Shown here: positions 36,841-49,470 of the stretch, in pieces
Position numbering within the stretch: the stretch's first letter is position 1
Layout of the letters: every line of letters starts with the position of its first letter
Assembly: GCA_947579605.1 (NCBI GenBank)
Contig: OX388307.1
Location: forward strand, 7,541,237 to 7,605,236
Length of the DNA stretch: 64,000 bases
Direction: 5' to 3'
Source: Athripsodes cinereus
Taxonomy: Eukaryota; Arthropoda; Insecta; Trichoptera; Leptoceridae
Position numbers and translations under genes: made by a program
The notes under the pieces: model-generated
What the model was told of the DNA's origin: nothing
What the model saw: only the letters and a program-made list of their open reading frames with translations
The model's database searches: none

Positions 36841-38525
36841 TTTCAAGAAGTTTTATTTACACACTACTAGAATAATCAAACTATTTAAAACACAACTATA
36901 CACAGAAAATTATATTTAGAGATTTTTAGCCACATCCTAACAATGAATAATTCACTGATGTGGCCTAACTAGATATGAAAAATTATTATTTAGTTATAAC
37001 CTTAAAAATATTATAACACATCGCCGATATCGGCCGTTATAAAACCCGTAACACTGTTTACATTTCATTACAAATGTTAATGATTTTATCTATTTAGCTG
37101 CACAAATTACAAGCCCGACTTTTACACTCGTATGTTTAAATTTTCTTAATCTGCAAATTGTCATACAAACGTCACGTCAAAATAAAAACATCTGTCGGCC
37201 ATTATGAATAATAGTGTTGGGAACATTGCACAAAAATTGTCAAAAGCCCTTAAGATATGCCTGAATTAGTACGAAATTATTATTTTTTGTAGCAATTAAT
37301 TTGTAAATTAAATAAACTGGATGTTTGTATACAATATTGTTAAAGATTACTGTAGCTTGAATAAAATAAATAAATAAAAATATTCAGCGCACACCCCTAT
37401 GACATTTATGTTGCCACTTTATAAATAAGTGATGTTGCCGTAATAATTGTAAAAATAATAATGTAGGTAGATAGGTAAGGGGGGGTATTCAAAAATTAAT
37501 CACGCAATCATGTATCATGTTGTGAAGGTATATCAACATATTCAATCAATTAAATGTTAATTACCAGACATCCGTGCGTAATTAACGGACTTATTTGTTG
37601 TGAATATACAATGGGCTATTTATAATCGTCTACATAATATATCTATAAACATAATATTGTGACATGGATATTTACCTATTCAACATTCTATTGTTTTAAA
37701 ATTTCTCTCATGTTTTTGAGTTACAACAATTCACTCCACACACAAAGTTTATGCAATATATAAGGTATTGTATGCTCTTTGCAATACATGAAATATTTTA
37801 TTTTTAACATAAGTCATCGATTTGTTGTTTCTTAGTTTCTTTTTCAATACCTATATTAGTTTATACTCTTCTACCATATTTAGGTAACTATGTAAAGGGT
37901 TCTTGGCTAGTCACCTCAAAATGCCACACTTTACATGAATAATATGACGTCTAAAAGCAATACCTATTAATTATTTGTTGTGTGATTTTTATAATCCAGA
38001 ATGTCATTAATCAGTAGAAGTAGAGTAGGTATCTGAGCCTATCTATGTAGATCCTGGAATTGAATTGATTTTCCAATCTTTGTGTCAGTGTCTTATAAAA
38101 CATTATTAAAAATATATTTAACATGTTTTATTCAGCAAATAGGCATGCTATCTATCCTAAACTTCTAATTTTTACAGATATTTATATGGTATGGATGGTG
38201 CTGGAAGTCCACCTGCTACTCTAGTTATAAAATAAATGGTGGATGATCTTTATGAAACAGTTATTGCACACATATTTTTTTTATGGTATAGGATAAAAAG
38301 TAATGTAAAAATATTGAAACCCCCTTATAATATATAATTATTTCAATATATTATTAAATAATAGGTAAATGTTTTAAGTAAAACTTACTAAATATACACT
38401 TTTAAAATTTACTCTTATTTGTAACATTCTTCAGACTTGTTTTTGGCACATTCTTATTTTAAACATAAATATTTATAAAAGGATTTTTTTGGAACTCTCC
38501 ATTGACGTAACAGATATTTAAATTA
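36841..38525. promoter_or_regulatory. Mgat1 5' flank and Hibadh 3' flank
   Basis: Minus-strand transcription of Mgat1 must start shortly above 36840. The patch 37015-37215 is locally richer in CpG (CGCCGATATCGGCCG at about 37022) and is the likeliest promoter area, with no clear TATA. Further up, a minus-strand AATAAA at about 38127-38132 could serve as the Hibadh poly(A) signal. No ORF or repeat of note in the rest. Confidence 0.35.
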
Positions 38526-41500
38526 TTATGCTTTCTTGGAGAGGAAATCATATATTGCAGAAAAATCCTTATCCGCATATCCTTTCTCATTCATTGTCAT
38601 GTATATTTGTTGTGAAAGTGATCCAAGAGGAATGGAAGTGAGGGATTCAGTTGCTATGTTCGCAGCTAAACATAAATCCTGCAAATCAAAGACAATAAAA
38701 GATGATCAAAAGACATTCTACGAATATAATTATCAAATTACTTCATCTTCAAAACACATGCAAGTATCTCCCTCATCACACAATATCATTTATTTGTATC
38801 ACTTTATCATGTGATTGCTTTGTTGTATGTTGTGCAATGAAGGTTTATTATTATTATTATTGTGATGAATTTAGAAATTCCATTTTCAACAGAAGGGATT
38901 AGGTGGAACCACAGATCCAGTTACTGCATTTGATATAACATTTTCCAGTTCCTCAAAATGCTATATTCATAAAATAAATAATTTAACATTCTATCATTTT
39001 TGATGACATTTTTTTTTACCTTGGTCATGAGTTTTGTAGCGAAACCTCCATTATATTGGTTGTTAGATGGTACATTTTCCAGGACGCCTATAAAAATGAT
39101 TAATATATTTAATTAAATAAACAGCTTCTGGTTTTATGGATGAGATATTTTTGATATTTTTATTTGTTAATCCACCCCAGGTAGTGATTTGTGTAATTTA
39201 AAAGTAGCATAAAAATATAGTTTCCGCAATTTGAGTTTAATTTAATGCTTTTTTAATATATATGGCAGTAATGACTATTATTCTTTTAGCGACTCTGGGT
39301 TCAAAGTCAGTACTCAATAATATTTTTTAAGATTCATTGATTTAAAAAAAATCTTGATTTGCAAAAGTTTACCTGGGACAGGATTGTACGCATCAGAGGA
39401 CCAACATCTCCCGCTTGATGTGTTTATTATTGAGGCCAACACTTTAGGGTCAATCCCTAATCTGAAAAATAGATTTAGTGGCAAATGATTTTTACTTATT
39501 TTTTACCTGAATGATGGCATTTTACACACAATTATTTAAAACAAAAAAAAAAGTTTGAGTGAACCTAGACTGGATAAAATGCAATCTCAAATTTCTACTT
39601 CCCTGCAGAAAAATTATTCAGACCCAACAGATAGCTGCATATATAAATGACACATGTGTAAATATTTTTATTTTGACATGCTCTCAATGTGTTAATACTT
39701 AACGTGCATATTTGAACCACCTTTCATGAATATTTATTTATTTATCCAATCATCAATGAATTGAGCCTTTTAAAATTGCATATAGTCCCATCTCATATAA
39801 TGACAAAAAGTTATTCATAGAATTTATTATTGTCTTTCAATTCAGATATGCCACATGACCTAAATATCCCATCTTTGTATGTCATGAAAAAGACAGCCTG
39901 TATTTTTATTACACGCAATTAATCCACTGGCTAGCCCATTAGTGATAAATGGCGTGATGGGATAAGAAAACATTTGTTATATAAAATAAAATTAATAAGT
40001 TCATCCTGGTTCATACCTTATTCCTAAATTCATACATTCAGCCACTCCTATCATCGATATGGCTAGTAACATATTGTTGCATATTTTAGCCAGCAGACCA
40101 GAGCCAACTGGTCCACAATGATTTATTTTCCCTCCCATGCATTGGAGATAGGCTTCAGCTCTTTTGAAATCTTCTGCTTCACCTCCCACCATGAATGTCA
40201 AAGTACCAGCCTTGGCAGCATTTACACCTGCAAAATGTAAAATTAATATTAATTTTTCAATGGAATTCTCATGAATCATGGCAGTCCTAAAATATAATGA
40301 ATTCCTATTGTAAGTCCTCCGTTGTTACGTAGCGGGCTGATTATGAGGAATAAGATATTTATCATTTTGAATTCAACAGTGATGAGATATCTCGTACTTC
40401 CTTTTATGACAATGAGAGGATGACTTGTATGTTAATCACATACAGTTAGTGATGGTTCATTCGTTCATACTATCATATGACTATCATAGCATTTCCCACG
40501 GTTGAGGAATCCAACAAAGTGAAAGTATTAAACAATGTCGACTCATCTTGTGTGGCAATAAAAGTTAAAATCTTCCAGATGGGTGACATACCTCATTGCT
40601 GAATAAACAGGTGACAAATCTCAACACAGATATTATTTTTTTAAAAAAAAGATGTATCTGGGTTTTGTTATAAACCCAAATACAACCTGTCACACTAAGC
40701 TAAAAGCTTGTGTCGTGAAAGGGGAGTTTGCCGGCACCTGGGATCGAACCACGGACCCCTTGATCACGAGGCCGAGACTCTACCTCCAGGCTAACGACGA
40801 ACATGGTACCTATATATTATATAGAATTTTGAAACTCAATCAGCATTTCTATTGAAAGTATTGAAAATAAAAAAATTAATGCACAATTTCTCTACATCTA
40901 TGTGAAGTTTCATGAAACAAAATAATGAGAATTAAATTGTCAACATACCTCCTGAAACTGGGGCATCAATGAAAGCTAAACCTTTACTTCTTGCTTTAGC
41001 ACTAATATCTTTAGAGACAGATGGGTCCACTGTACTTGAATCTATTAAAAGAGTTCCTTTTTGAGCCTGAAATTGGCATACAAACAAAAACCATAACTTT
41101 AAAGTTTGTTGTTATTTGAGGAAAATAATAATAATTATTAAATATTGTTAATTCATTATAGTACTTTATTAATTTATTTGTAACAAAAGGGTGTTTATTT
41201 ACCTTTGACAATATTCCATTGTCCCCGAAATAAACATCCAAAACAGTTTTGTTATTTGTCAACATAGTGATAATACATTCTGCTCCAGTACTGGCAACAC
41301 TGGCGGGAGATTCAAAAACTTTTGCTCCTTTTCCAGCAATGGCGGATGTTACATCTTTCGATATGTCAAAAACAGATAAATTGTAGCCCTGTAATGGAAA
41401 TATAAGTTAAGAATGTATTCTTAAATAAAAATTATCAATTAGTGTATTAAACAATTAGCGCCTACGCTAATGTATAGATAGACTAATAAATTGAAGAAAA

Positions 41501-41783
41501 TGTATTGCATAGAATCAGGAGGATATATTTTTCCTTCCTACAGATTTTCTTGTTAGATTCTAATTTCAATTTAATAATATTAAAAAAATACAAGAGAAAT
41601 GAGTTATTATAAAAATAAATGTTGACTCACTTTATTTATCAAATTATCAGCCATTCTAGATCCCATATTACCTAGTCCAATAAATCCAACATTTTTATTG
41701 GTTGTTGAATATTTTCTTGCAACATTAAATCCAAAAAATATTCTAGTATTGCCAGCAGCTGGTAAAACTATTCTTCCCAACAT
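38526..41783 (-). CDS. Hibadh: 3-hydroxyisobutyrate dehydrogenase, mitochondrial
   Basis: Seven coding exons on the minus strand join in frame: 41631-41783, 41203-41388, 40949-41066, 40017-40227, 39373-39461, 39020-39087 and 38526-38678. They give 325 residues (family usual about 300-336). Known role: NAD-dependent oxidation of 3-hydroxyisobutyrate to methylmalonate semialdehyde in mitochondrial valine breakdown. Seen: an Arg-rich, acid-free N terminus of about 27 residues fitting a mitochondrial presequence, then the Rossmann motif [17 protein letters not shown] (G36-x-G38-x-x-G41). [10 protein letters not shown] and FIDAPVSGG follow, then the catalytic-type segment [15 protein letters not shown] with the conserved Lys at 200. 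The family C terminus [10 protein letters not shown] and [14 protein letters not shown] is present. A splice acceptor lies about 25 bp before the ATG, so a 5' UTR exon exists further up. An out-of-frame ATG 8 bp upstream opens a 7-codon uORF. The copy looks intact. Confidence 0.96.
39885..39965 (-). repeat. Family D fragment in a Hibadh intron
   Basis: Carries the minus-strand family D end: a diverged GACAGCCTG... and TGGCTAGCCCATTAGTG, then AATGGCGTGATGG. Only the terminal 80 bp remain. Confidence 0.45.
40650..40795 (-). mobile_element. tRNA-derived SINE in a Hibadh intron
   Basis: Read on the minus strand, box A TAGCCTGGAGG (40782-40792) and box B GGTTCGATCCC (40739-40749) have tRNA-like spacing and a perfect box B, which is a pol III internal promoter. 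The body continues with CTCCCCTTTCACGACACAAG, and the end reads GGGTTTATAACAAAACCC followed by T/A-rich sequence. It cannot fold as a full tRNA cloverleaf and lacks an acceptor-stem partner. The copy at 51028-51195 is nearly identical across 140 bp. Confidence 0.85.
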
Positions 41784-44700
41784 ATTTGCATCTGATTATA
41801 TTTATCTGAAAAAAAAATGCGAAATTTTTAACAACTTGATTTTCTTAATACCTATTCTTTGCATAGGTCAATAAATATTTTCTAAATTTGGAAATTGATT
41901 GGAACCGAAGAGCATCAGCTAAGTATCTATTATTTTTTACTCTATGAGTTAAACAATAAGACAAATTCCCGTCGAAATGACGATATGCTTGCAACTTGGA
42001 ATAATTTATGGAACAGAGTTTGTTCGATTGAATTTAAATAAGAACACAAATGTCATTGTATAAAGTTGTCAATAAAGGCGAAAGAATATTAGATGATGAG
42101 TATAAAGTTTATTAATCAATTTTTTTACAATACAGGCTTCTGAGACTGATTTTTCTATGAAATAATGATAAAAGTACAGTAAATATAACCTCAAATGCGT
42201 CCACACACGGTATTATCGTCAACTCACTATACTTCAGGGTCATATGAATTTATAATCAGTGGGAGTACTTTATTATCATACATATTACATATACATACAC
42301 GCTGTTGACCAAAATATCACTAGGCAGAATACATTTACATGTAACACCACGTATGTACGCGTTTTAGTTAAATTAACATTGATAAAATAATAACAATTAT
42401 GTAAGTATTTATACTTAAGCATATTATTATTTTGATAAGATCGCATGTGACATGATATTATTGAACATAGATACACCTAATACTCGTATTAAAATTTACC
42501 ATTACTTTTCAGATTTTTTCATTATGGCAATCTTCTCTCACTTTAATATAAAATTTACCGCATTTCTTATAGTAACGATTTATTTATTATTTCACATCAA
42601 CAGTACACTGCAAACAATATATATGCATAAAAAACAATGTAGACAAAAAATGGTATCAATACCTATGTATATCGCCCTATTTATAAGTGTACACAAATTA
42701 AAAATTCATATTAAGTTTGAGGCCATAAGATTGTCAAACTTAAATAAAAGAATAGTAAAATGATAAAAAAAGCTACCACATTAGACAATAAAAGAACAAT
42801 ATAAAGAAGAATAACAGTTATATGTTCTTACAATAGGAATACCTAATTAGTCAATATATTTTTATAAACAATCCAGATTAACTTTCATTCACTACATTAA
42901 CCGAACCTACCTACCTCTGTGTTCCACACAGAAAAAAAACATGAATTAGTGTCATAAATATAAGGGAGTAAAGGGAAAAAAAACATTGAGATGTAGAGAG
43001 ACCCAAAAAGTCAACTATTTTAATTTCTATGATAATAACAAAAAAAATTCCTGTGGTGGTGAGAAAATGTTACAATATGTAACATAATTAAAAGGATATA
43101 ATATATCTTTGAATATTATTCAGTTGAAAGATGGTGAAATACCAGCAATAATGGGAGCAACCTTTATTATGGTGAGGGTGAGGGGGCGAATTCTGGTATC
43201 ATCTCGATCTCGATTGAGGTCGGTCGGTGGATGGCGCTGGTAGTAGCTGCCTGAAACCTCTGACGTCTCATTTTTCAAAATTTAATATTATTATCTTATA
43301 ATTGTTCAAATTAACAAACTTTTCATACATTTTATTAGTGTCAATAGTTTTATAAAGTTTAATTTTTGGGTGTTATTATTTTTAAACTGGTTAAAAATTT
43401 CAAATTTAAAACGTGAATTAGTGACAATTAATAATACCTTCAATTGGAACTCACATAAAATTCTCGTAGTGAAATTTGTGACAGTCACAAGTATTTTCAA
43501 AATTTTATAATAGTTAAATAAAAATAATACGCGCCCTTGAGACGGTCTAGGGACTGTTAAACGGCGTCAAAACAAAATCATCCATAATCATCATGTCTGT
43601 AGGAGACGTGATACCAGACATGTGTACCTCTTCGTTGAACTGAAGACTTTAAATGATTTAAAATGGTGTTTGAATAATGAAATTTACAGGACATTCCAAA
43701 ACTTACAGAAAATAATGGGGGGAGGGGCTATTCTGAGCACTCTACATCGACATACCTACTACGTGTCTATATATTGCAGTATAATAATATGTAGAATATA
43801 CGCTATCTGATTCATATTAGGTATAAAAGTGATATTGTAGATTTTTTTATATACAAAGTGTTGACTTAGGTACCTCTCAAGAGAGAGATATAAAAAGTAA
43901 ATATTAACTGTAACAAGTGAATACAGGTACCTACAAGTGACTGGAGTCGTCAACATTTCTTATCAATTGTACGGTATGCCACCCATCTTAATTTTTTATT
44001 AACACAGAAAGAACGACTGGATTGTTTATTATACGTGGTTGTTTCGCTGACTACTTTGTGGGAGATGTCGCGATGGTGAAGATAGATAGGGTATTTTTAT
44101 TTTTGAGAGACTTTTATTGATTTGAATAGAAAATTAATTTAGAAAATTATGAACATAAAAATACTGCTGTTTTATGTTAATCCAATCGTAGAAAGGCATA
44201 GACAAACGTGAAAAATTTCAAATTCCTATACCAAATTGAAAATTATTACTCAAATCGTGGTAACTTGGACCAAAAAAGTCCATACGTCTGACAGTTGTAA
44301 AAAAAATATATTTGCCATGCTGTTCCCCCCCCCCCCCCCCTCCTCCCTAGAGAAAATCAATGGGTACGTCCATGACTCTACTACTTGTGCACGTATACAA
44401 TAAATAATTTCTTATGAAGTGCACACAACATGTAACTCAATTTCAGGATTGTAATCCACCCGCTCACCTTCATTATACAAACATATGGACTGTTTGTCGA
44501 ATTGAAAGACTGGCGTTGATTGTGTAGGTAGATATATTACTTTTTTTATTAATTTCGACTTGTTAATTTATGTAGGTGGACAATCGAATCGTTTATTATG
44601 TTGGATCTCTCAAGATAAAAATGTAAAGTAGAAGAAATGTTTATTTTGAATAAATCATAAAACATATTATTGCTTTCAGAGAGATCGTTTGGACGTATTT

Positions 44701-45509
44701 GGGTTTTTAGATAAACCCAAATTTGTCTTCGCCTCAAAAAATCTTTTTATGCAGTCCAAAATTTACATTAAAAAGCCTACGGAAAAATGAATGTTCATAT
44801 AGATACCCAATTTTTAAATATCATACTAAATGACGATAGGAGATTTATTGATATACCTACTTATTAAAACAATTTGTTTTCGGAGGGCTACTCCTGACGC
44901 GGTTTTAATCTAGGATTGTAATACGTTTCAGTAAGTATTTAAAACATCAAATTAAGCTTATTGAAAACGGATTCCGGTCCTCGTTCATTAGTATTTTTTA
45001 ATGACAATTGTTTTTAAAATCATTTTGTAATTTAAAAATGTTGTGTATCTCTGATGCAGAGGTGAGTAAAATATACAGGCTGCTCATTTACAGGACACAT
45101 CTCTCTTTGATTTTCGAAGAATCTGCTCACATGGGGTGTGAGGGGGAAAGTTATAGAAATTGAGTTCCATAAACATACTTTCATTTTAAAAAAAGTTGTC
45201 ATTACACTACGTGTACACTTTTAAATAGGGCAATGCATTACATATTTATGTCTTTTATATTGTTTATATATTTATATGTGTGTTGTATTGAAATCTGACT
45301 AATCCAAAAATTTAAGATTTTTAACAAATCACAAATATTCTTTTAAAACAGTCGAGCCAATGGAATTTATGTGAAGAATAGTGGATAAATTCAAAGTTAA
45401 CATTGAAAACAGTTAAAGTGCTATTAGATTTTCAATCTTTACTGACGTTTTATCAAAAATGAATTTATACTTATCTGAACTCGAATCAGTCGACAACGGG
45501 TGGATAGCT
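41784..45509. other. Hibadh 5' flank and intergenic, no confirmed gene
   Basis: AT-rich. The Hibadh 5' UTR intron acceptor lies just above 41805. 44190-44395 holds a repeat also seen at 52790-52990: TTTCAAATTCCTATACCAA, then a 16-bp C run at 44325-44340, then GAGAAAATCAATGGGTACG. A GC-richer patch at 43150-43270 is discussed as a finding. Short frames elsewhere have AT-driven composition only. Confidence 0.5.
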
Positions 45510-45745
45510 GAAAATAAAAAACCTTGTCTGAAAGAGGGGGTGTTGGAAAGTGCGGTCGTGCAAGAACCACGTGGATCAAATTTTCAATATTCAAATTCCC
45601 GTGTGTTGAGTAAGAGAAATCGATATGCGTGTATGAGTAATTGTATGAAATTAGGAGAAGCGAAAGAAATATGTAAGGATAAATCTATATGACGTTCCAT
45701 TCTCTCTACCTACCCCACATGGAATACCTACGGCGTGAGGGTAAA
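45510..45745 (+). repeat. LINE C-terminal tail remnant (WRSILSAYP family)
   Basis: Contains a frame reading MSNCMKLGEAKEICKDKS followed, after a TGA, by RSILSTYPTWN, then CGGCGTGAGG. It aligns with 6795-6985 from 'ctgaaagaggggg' onward. Decayed. Confidence 0.6.
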
Positions 45746-46016
45746 GTGGATTTTTCCACTTTTCAGTCCCATAAGCCATTCATATGAATGAAATAAATAA
45801 TTAAGTATGTAAATACATAATAAAAGATTCAAGTCTTAGTTTTGGGACTAGCTCGATCTGTGTGAAATGTTTATTTTCATTTATTTAATTATTATTTAAA
45901 GATTTCACAAGTATATTTTTTTTTATCGATTTAACGAGTATATTTATACAATACTATATAAAAACATTATTTACAGATTAGCCACACTAGCCTCGTGGCT
46001 GCGTAGAATACCCAAT

Positions 46017-46101
46017 TAGCTACGAAAATTGACACCTTTCTCGCAACGTTGTCTACATTCGAACGAAAACGTAACGCTAAAATGTGTTTTGACTACAGCC
46101 C
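46017..46101. repeat. Single arm of foldback family F
   Basis: TAGCTACGAAAATTGACACC, TCTCGCAACGTTGTCTACAT and CGAACGAAAACGTAACGCTA, then AAAATGTGTTTTGACT, match the right half of the full foldback at 53933-54107. The left half is absent, so the element has been halved by deletion. Confidence 0.75.
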
Positions 46102-46193
46102 CTCGGGTTTCGAGTCAGAAACATGCGACTACGGATTGATACCAAAACACTTTACTTGAACCTAGATTGATCGCCTATCTAGATTGATTTTAT

Positions 46194-46702
46194 GTGGTGT
46201 TCTCACTTTGGCGAATATCGCCAGCCATTTGAACCGTGTGAACAAAATGACAGCTAGTCTGAAACGATAAAAACCAGTAGAAACGATATCGTCTCGAGTT
46301 GACCACCTTCCAACATTTTCGGCCGATTGAACGATTTGCGCATGCGCAGATGTGCGCGGCGTTCGTATCTATGGTAAAAACTTTATAACCCATAATTTCC
46401 CGCTTCGTGACAGCTGTTATCTTTGTTGTTGGTTGTGGCGTTTGTTTCCATAATTAACAGGCGCCTTATAAACTCTACTATAACATTTTCGACTAAAAAT
46501 AAACACTTCGCGATCTCCATATCGACGTCCGCCATTTTGAAAACAGTGTCAAAATCAAAGCGCATCTGACAGATCGTTTCTATATCGGTGAACTGTGTGA
46601 ACAGGTGTGACGATCAATGGATGTCCGGCGAATTTTGTTTTTTTCGCCTGGTGATATATTTTGAAATTCGCCTGGCGATATTCGCCAAATGTGAACACCC
46701 CA
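46194..46702. mobile_element. 509-bp DNA transposon derivative with TTCGCC-type ends
   Basis: The left end GGTGTTCTCACTTTGGCGAA, TATCGCCAG is the inverted copy of the right end CTGGCGATATTCGCCAAATG, TGAACACCCC. The interior is unusually GC- and CpG-rich for this window. It holds a short minus-strand frame (46565-46383) starting MRFDFDTVFKMADVDMEIAK. The GGGTGTTCACATTTGG-like end suggests PIF/Harbinger, but the expected 3-bp duplication is not evident. No transposase domain. Confidence 0.75.
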
Positions 46703-47093
46703 TTACTAAAATGAAATGTGTGAACATAGACATACTTAACTTGCAGCTTGCAGCGCGGAACATTTTAACGGAATTTTTGTGTACCAACATCGATGTCCTT
46801 CAAGCATTAGCAATGTATTGTCTTACAACCAACGTCAGTTTAAAACTGGATACAAAATTTAATTGGCTGCATGACCGATTTTTCCTTTGAATTACGTATC
46901 TAGTATATCTTTGTGTGTGAAAATAGAATTTGAATGTGACACAGATCCATATTGATGGGTTAAACCCCTGGTTAAAAAAAGTAAACTTCAGAACAATTTT
47001 ATCCACGTGGAAAATAAAAAGATGCATTCATAATTATAATATTCTTTACGTGAACACCATATACATGAAAAGGCGGGAATAATATTTCAAACT

Positions 47094-47961
47094 CTGTGCC
47101 AAAGCGAAACTATACTAAGTCAAGAGACGCCATTTTTCAGTATGACCGTTCAAACTTTTTTCAATAAAATCATAACCGCTGTTCAGTTCCATAACTCAAC
47201 AATTCGATTTTTTTTATATAATTGGTAATAAATAAAGTTCACAGCGAGCCTTAATGTCTTTAAGAGGGAATTAAAGTAGTTTGTGATTCGTGAGCGATGA
47301 AGAATTTAATTAAAATAAGTGTTAAATTTTTATTTATTTATTTATTATGTATAACCAACAATGAGTGACATGACAGTACAGTGATCAAATAGAGTTTACC
47401 AAATTAGGACACTGTGTGTTTAAATTTTATGGTCCTATTATTATTATTATTGTGTTGTTAAATAAATAATAATAAATTAATAAAATACACACAACACACT
47501 CTTTCAATTCTGCAAACAAATAACTATAAAAATAAACTGTTTGCTTTATATGTATATTAAATATTAAGGTCTGGAAAAAAAATTAATAATGCACCTACTT
47601 ACCTTTTTTCAACTCCACAAATAAATACATATTTCAAATTGCTTAACTATTGAACGGAGCAAAGATAACGTTTTTAACAGTGCGATTATTTTATAAGATA
47701 TTTCACTTTATGTTGTTTTTTTAATGCATACCTAATATAAATAACGAAAATGGCGTTTCTCGAAAATAAGACATTTCTACTTCTAGAGTTATGGAACTAG
47801 ACAGTTTGTTTCTCACATCTTTATTAACACGAAGTTATTGTCAAAAATAACTGCGGAAAATTGACCTTAACCATATTATATTTCTCATTTTGGCGCACTA
47901 TGTTCATAAGTCACTTTGACCACAATTATTCTACATAGTGTAATTTCGCTTCCACATGCAG
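47094..47961. mobile_element. Terminal-inverted-repeat element, family T copy B (868 bp)
   Basis: The left end CTGTGCCAAAGCGAAACTAT and the right end (reverse complement CTGCATGTGGAAGCGAAATT) are inverted repeats. Internal blocks CATTTTTCAGTATGACCGTT near the left and CATAAGTCACTTTGACC near the right are shared with copy A at 17729-21444. No coding capacity, and no clear target duplication. Confidence 0.7.
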
Positions 47962-48353
47962 TATGTAGTATATATTATATTTTAAGATAAGAAAGGCTAC
48001 AAAATAATAAAGCACCTAAAGGCTACGTCACAAACCAAGTCTATAAAAGACTTGACGTATTTAAATATACGTGTCACTTCGTATTAACATGTGTCGCGAC
48101 AGTGTTATTAAAAAATAATTATTAAATTATGTAATAATAATTAACTACTTCACCCTCACGTGATCTCAAATTAAAAACTAAAAATTAAAATATAACGTCT
48201 ATCTAAAAAAAAATAAGACAGAAATAACTAGCCATAATTATCTCCAACTTCTCTTTTCAATATTATGATGATTGTTCAAATTCAAATTTCGAATTATTAA
48301 AATTGTTCTATTACCATTTATTTTTAATTTGTTCGATGTTCGGGGTTGTCATT

Positions 48354-48472
48354 ATTTAAAAGGTTTTAAAAGTTTTCGAAACTTGCAGTGTTGTCCCGCG
48401 CTTGAGTAAAGAAGTTTGGACTTCTTGAGTTATTTATAAGTGTTTTATTTTTATATTTAAAAAATGGTAAGT
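48354..48472 (+). promoter_or_regulatory. Candidate promoter and first exon consisting of 5' UTR plus an ATG cut by an intron
   Basis: A TATA-like ATTTAAAAGG (48354-48363) precedes an arthropod-type initiator GCAGTG (48385-48390) by about 30 bp. A further 75 bp downstream, AAAAATG (ATG 48464-48466) is followed directly by a strong donor GTAAGT (48467-48472). A start codon abutting its first intron is well known in insect EF-hand genes such as calmodulin and troponin C, but no following exon was recognised in the remaining 15.5 kb. The gene, if real, may continue beyond the window. Confidence 0.4.
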
Positions 48473-49311
48473 AATGATATTATTTAAGATATTTTTTTAT
48501 ATTCTACAATTTCCCGTATTTTATTTCCATATTTTTAACGCAACTTTTTAAGTGCTTGTAGGTTCCTATCTACCTAATTTTAATTTTGGTACATTTGCAC
48601 GTAATATTTTTCTACACAATTTCAAAGACATTTCATGGATATGATTTTAAAAGAAGGTATTATATAAAAATCGAAATTGTCATATTTTTTTCCAAGGCAA
48701 TAGATAAACATTCAAAAGGTTCAGGCCACAGATTTTAAAATTAAATAAATAAATTTCAAATCAATTAAGAATTTACTTAATTTAAATTTCAAATTCTGTT
48801 TGAAATACACTACAAGAAACAAAGTTTATCTATATTTGTGATGATGGTATGATGAAACAGATCAATTTAAAATGATGAAATCACCATTCAACATCATCAT
48901 AATTTCCATTATAATTTTGCAAATTTTGTATTGTAGTTGATGATGTGCAAAAAGGATAAATAAATAACATATTATCAAATTACCCATCCCGCTGAATTTT
49001 CATATAAAAATTGCGTAAATAAAATCACGTGAATTTCTGTAAGAAAATTTCAGCACGTGATTTTGTAAAATTTTACAACGTGGTAATGATCAAACGATTT
49101 ATGAACCTGTTTTTCAATTTTTCAACTCCTATACAAATTCGCTAGAATTAATCGCTATCTTATTACCTACTGAAAATTCTTTTTCCCTCTTTCACGCTTT
49201 TTTTTCAAGTAGGATCATTAACGATTACATCACATGCAATTTTCTTACGAAATAAATAAATGAATTTCGATGCAAGATATAGAAATAAAGCGAAAAACAA
49301 TAAATACTTAT

Positions 49312-49470
49312 GAATGAATTAAAAAAACTTTGACACTTTTATACACACTTTTTATTTTTATTTCTGTATATAATATTGTTTCGTCTCTTAATGAGACATT
49401 ATCAATACTGTATTAATAAAATTAAAATAAAAAGTGTGTATAAAAAAGTTAAAGTTTTTTTAATTCATTT
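49312..49470. mobile_element. 159-bp AT-rich foldback element
   Basis: The left arm AATGAATTAAAAAAACTTTG, then TATACACACTTTTTATTTT, is matched by the right arm AAAATAAAAAGTGTGTATA, then AAAGTTTTTTTAATTCATT. The centre has a small hairpin GTCTCTTAATGAGAC. Non-coding. Confidence 0.82.

Noticed and set aside
36841..36846. Two extra N-terminal residues for Mgat1
   Set aside because: The codon at 36844-36846 on the minus strand is TTG, not ATG. The first ATG is at 36838-36840 and directly precedes the basic stretch and signal anchor.
40739..40792. tRNA gene on the minus strand, because of a perfect box B and box A
   Set aside because: The acceptor stem and flanks do not pair, the sequence continues into a conserved non-tRNA body, and a near-identical copy occurs at 51128-51188. 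It is a tRNA-derived SINE.
42452..42763. A 103-codon plus-strand frame as a membrane protein gene
   Set aside because: Composition is what AT-rich DNA gives (I, F, Y, K, N rich). No splice context, no domain, and no neighbouring exon.
46588..46890. A 100-codon plus-strand frame across the TTCGCC element boundary
   Set aside because: It crosses the right inverted repeat of the transposon into flanking DNA, so it is a chance frame.
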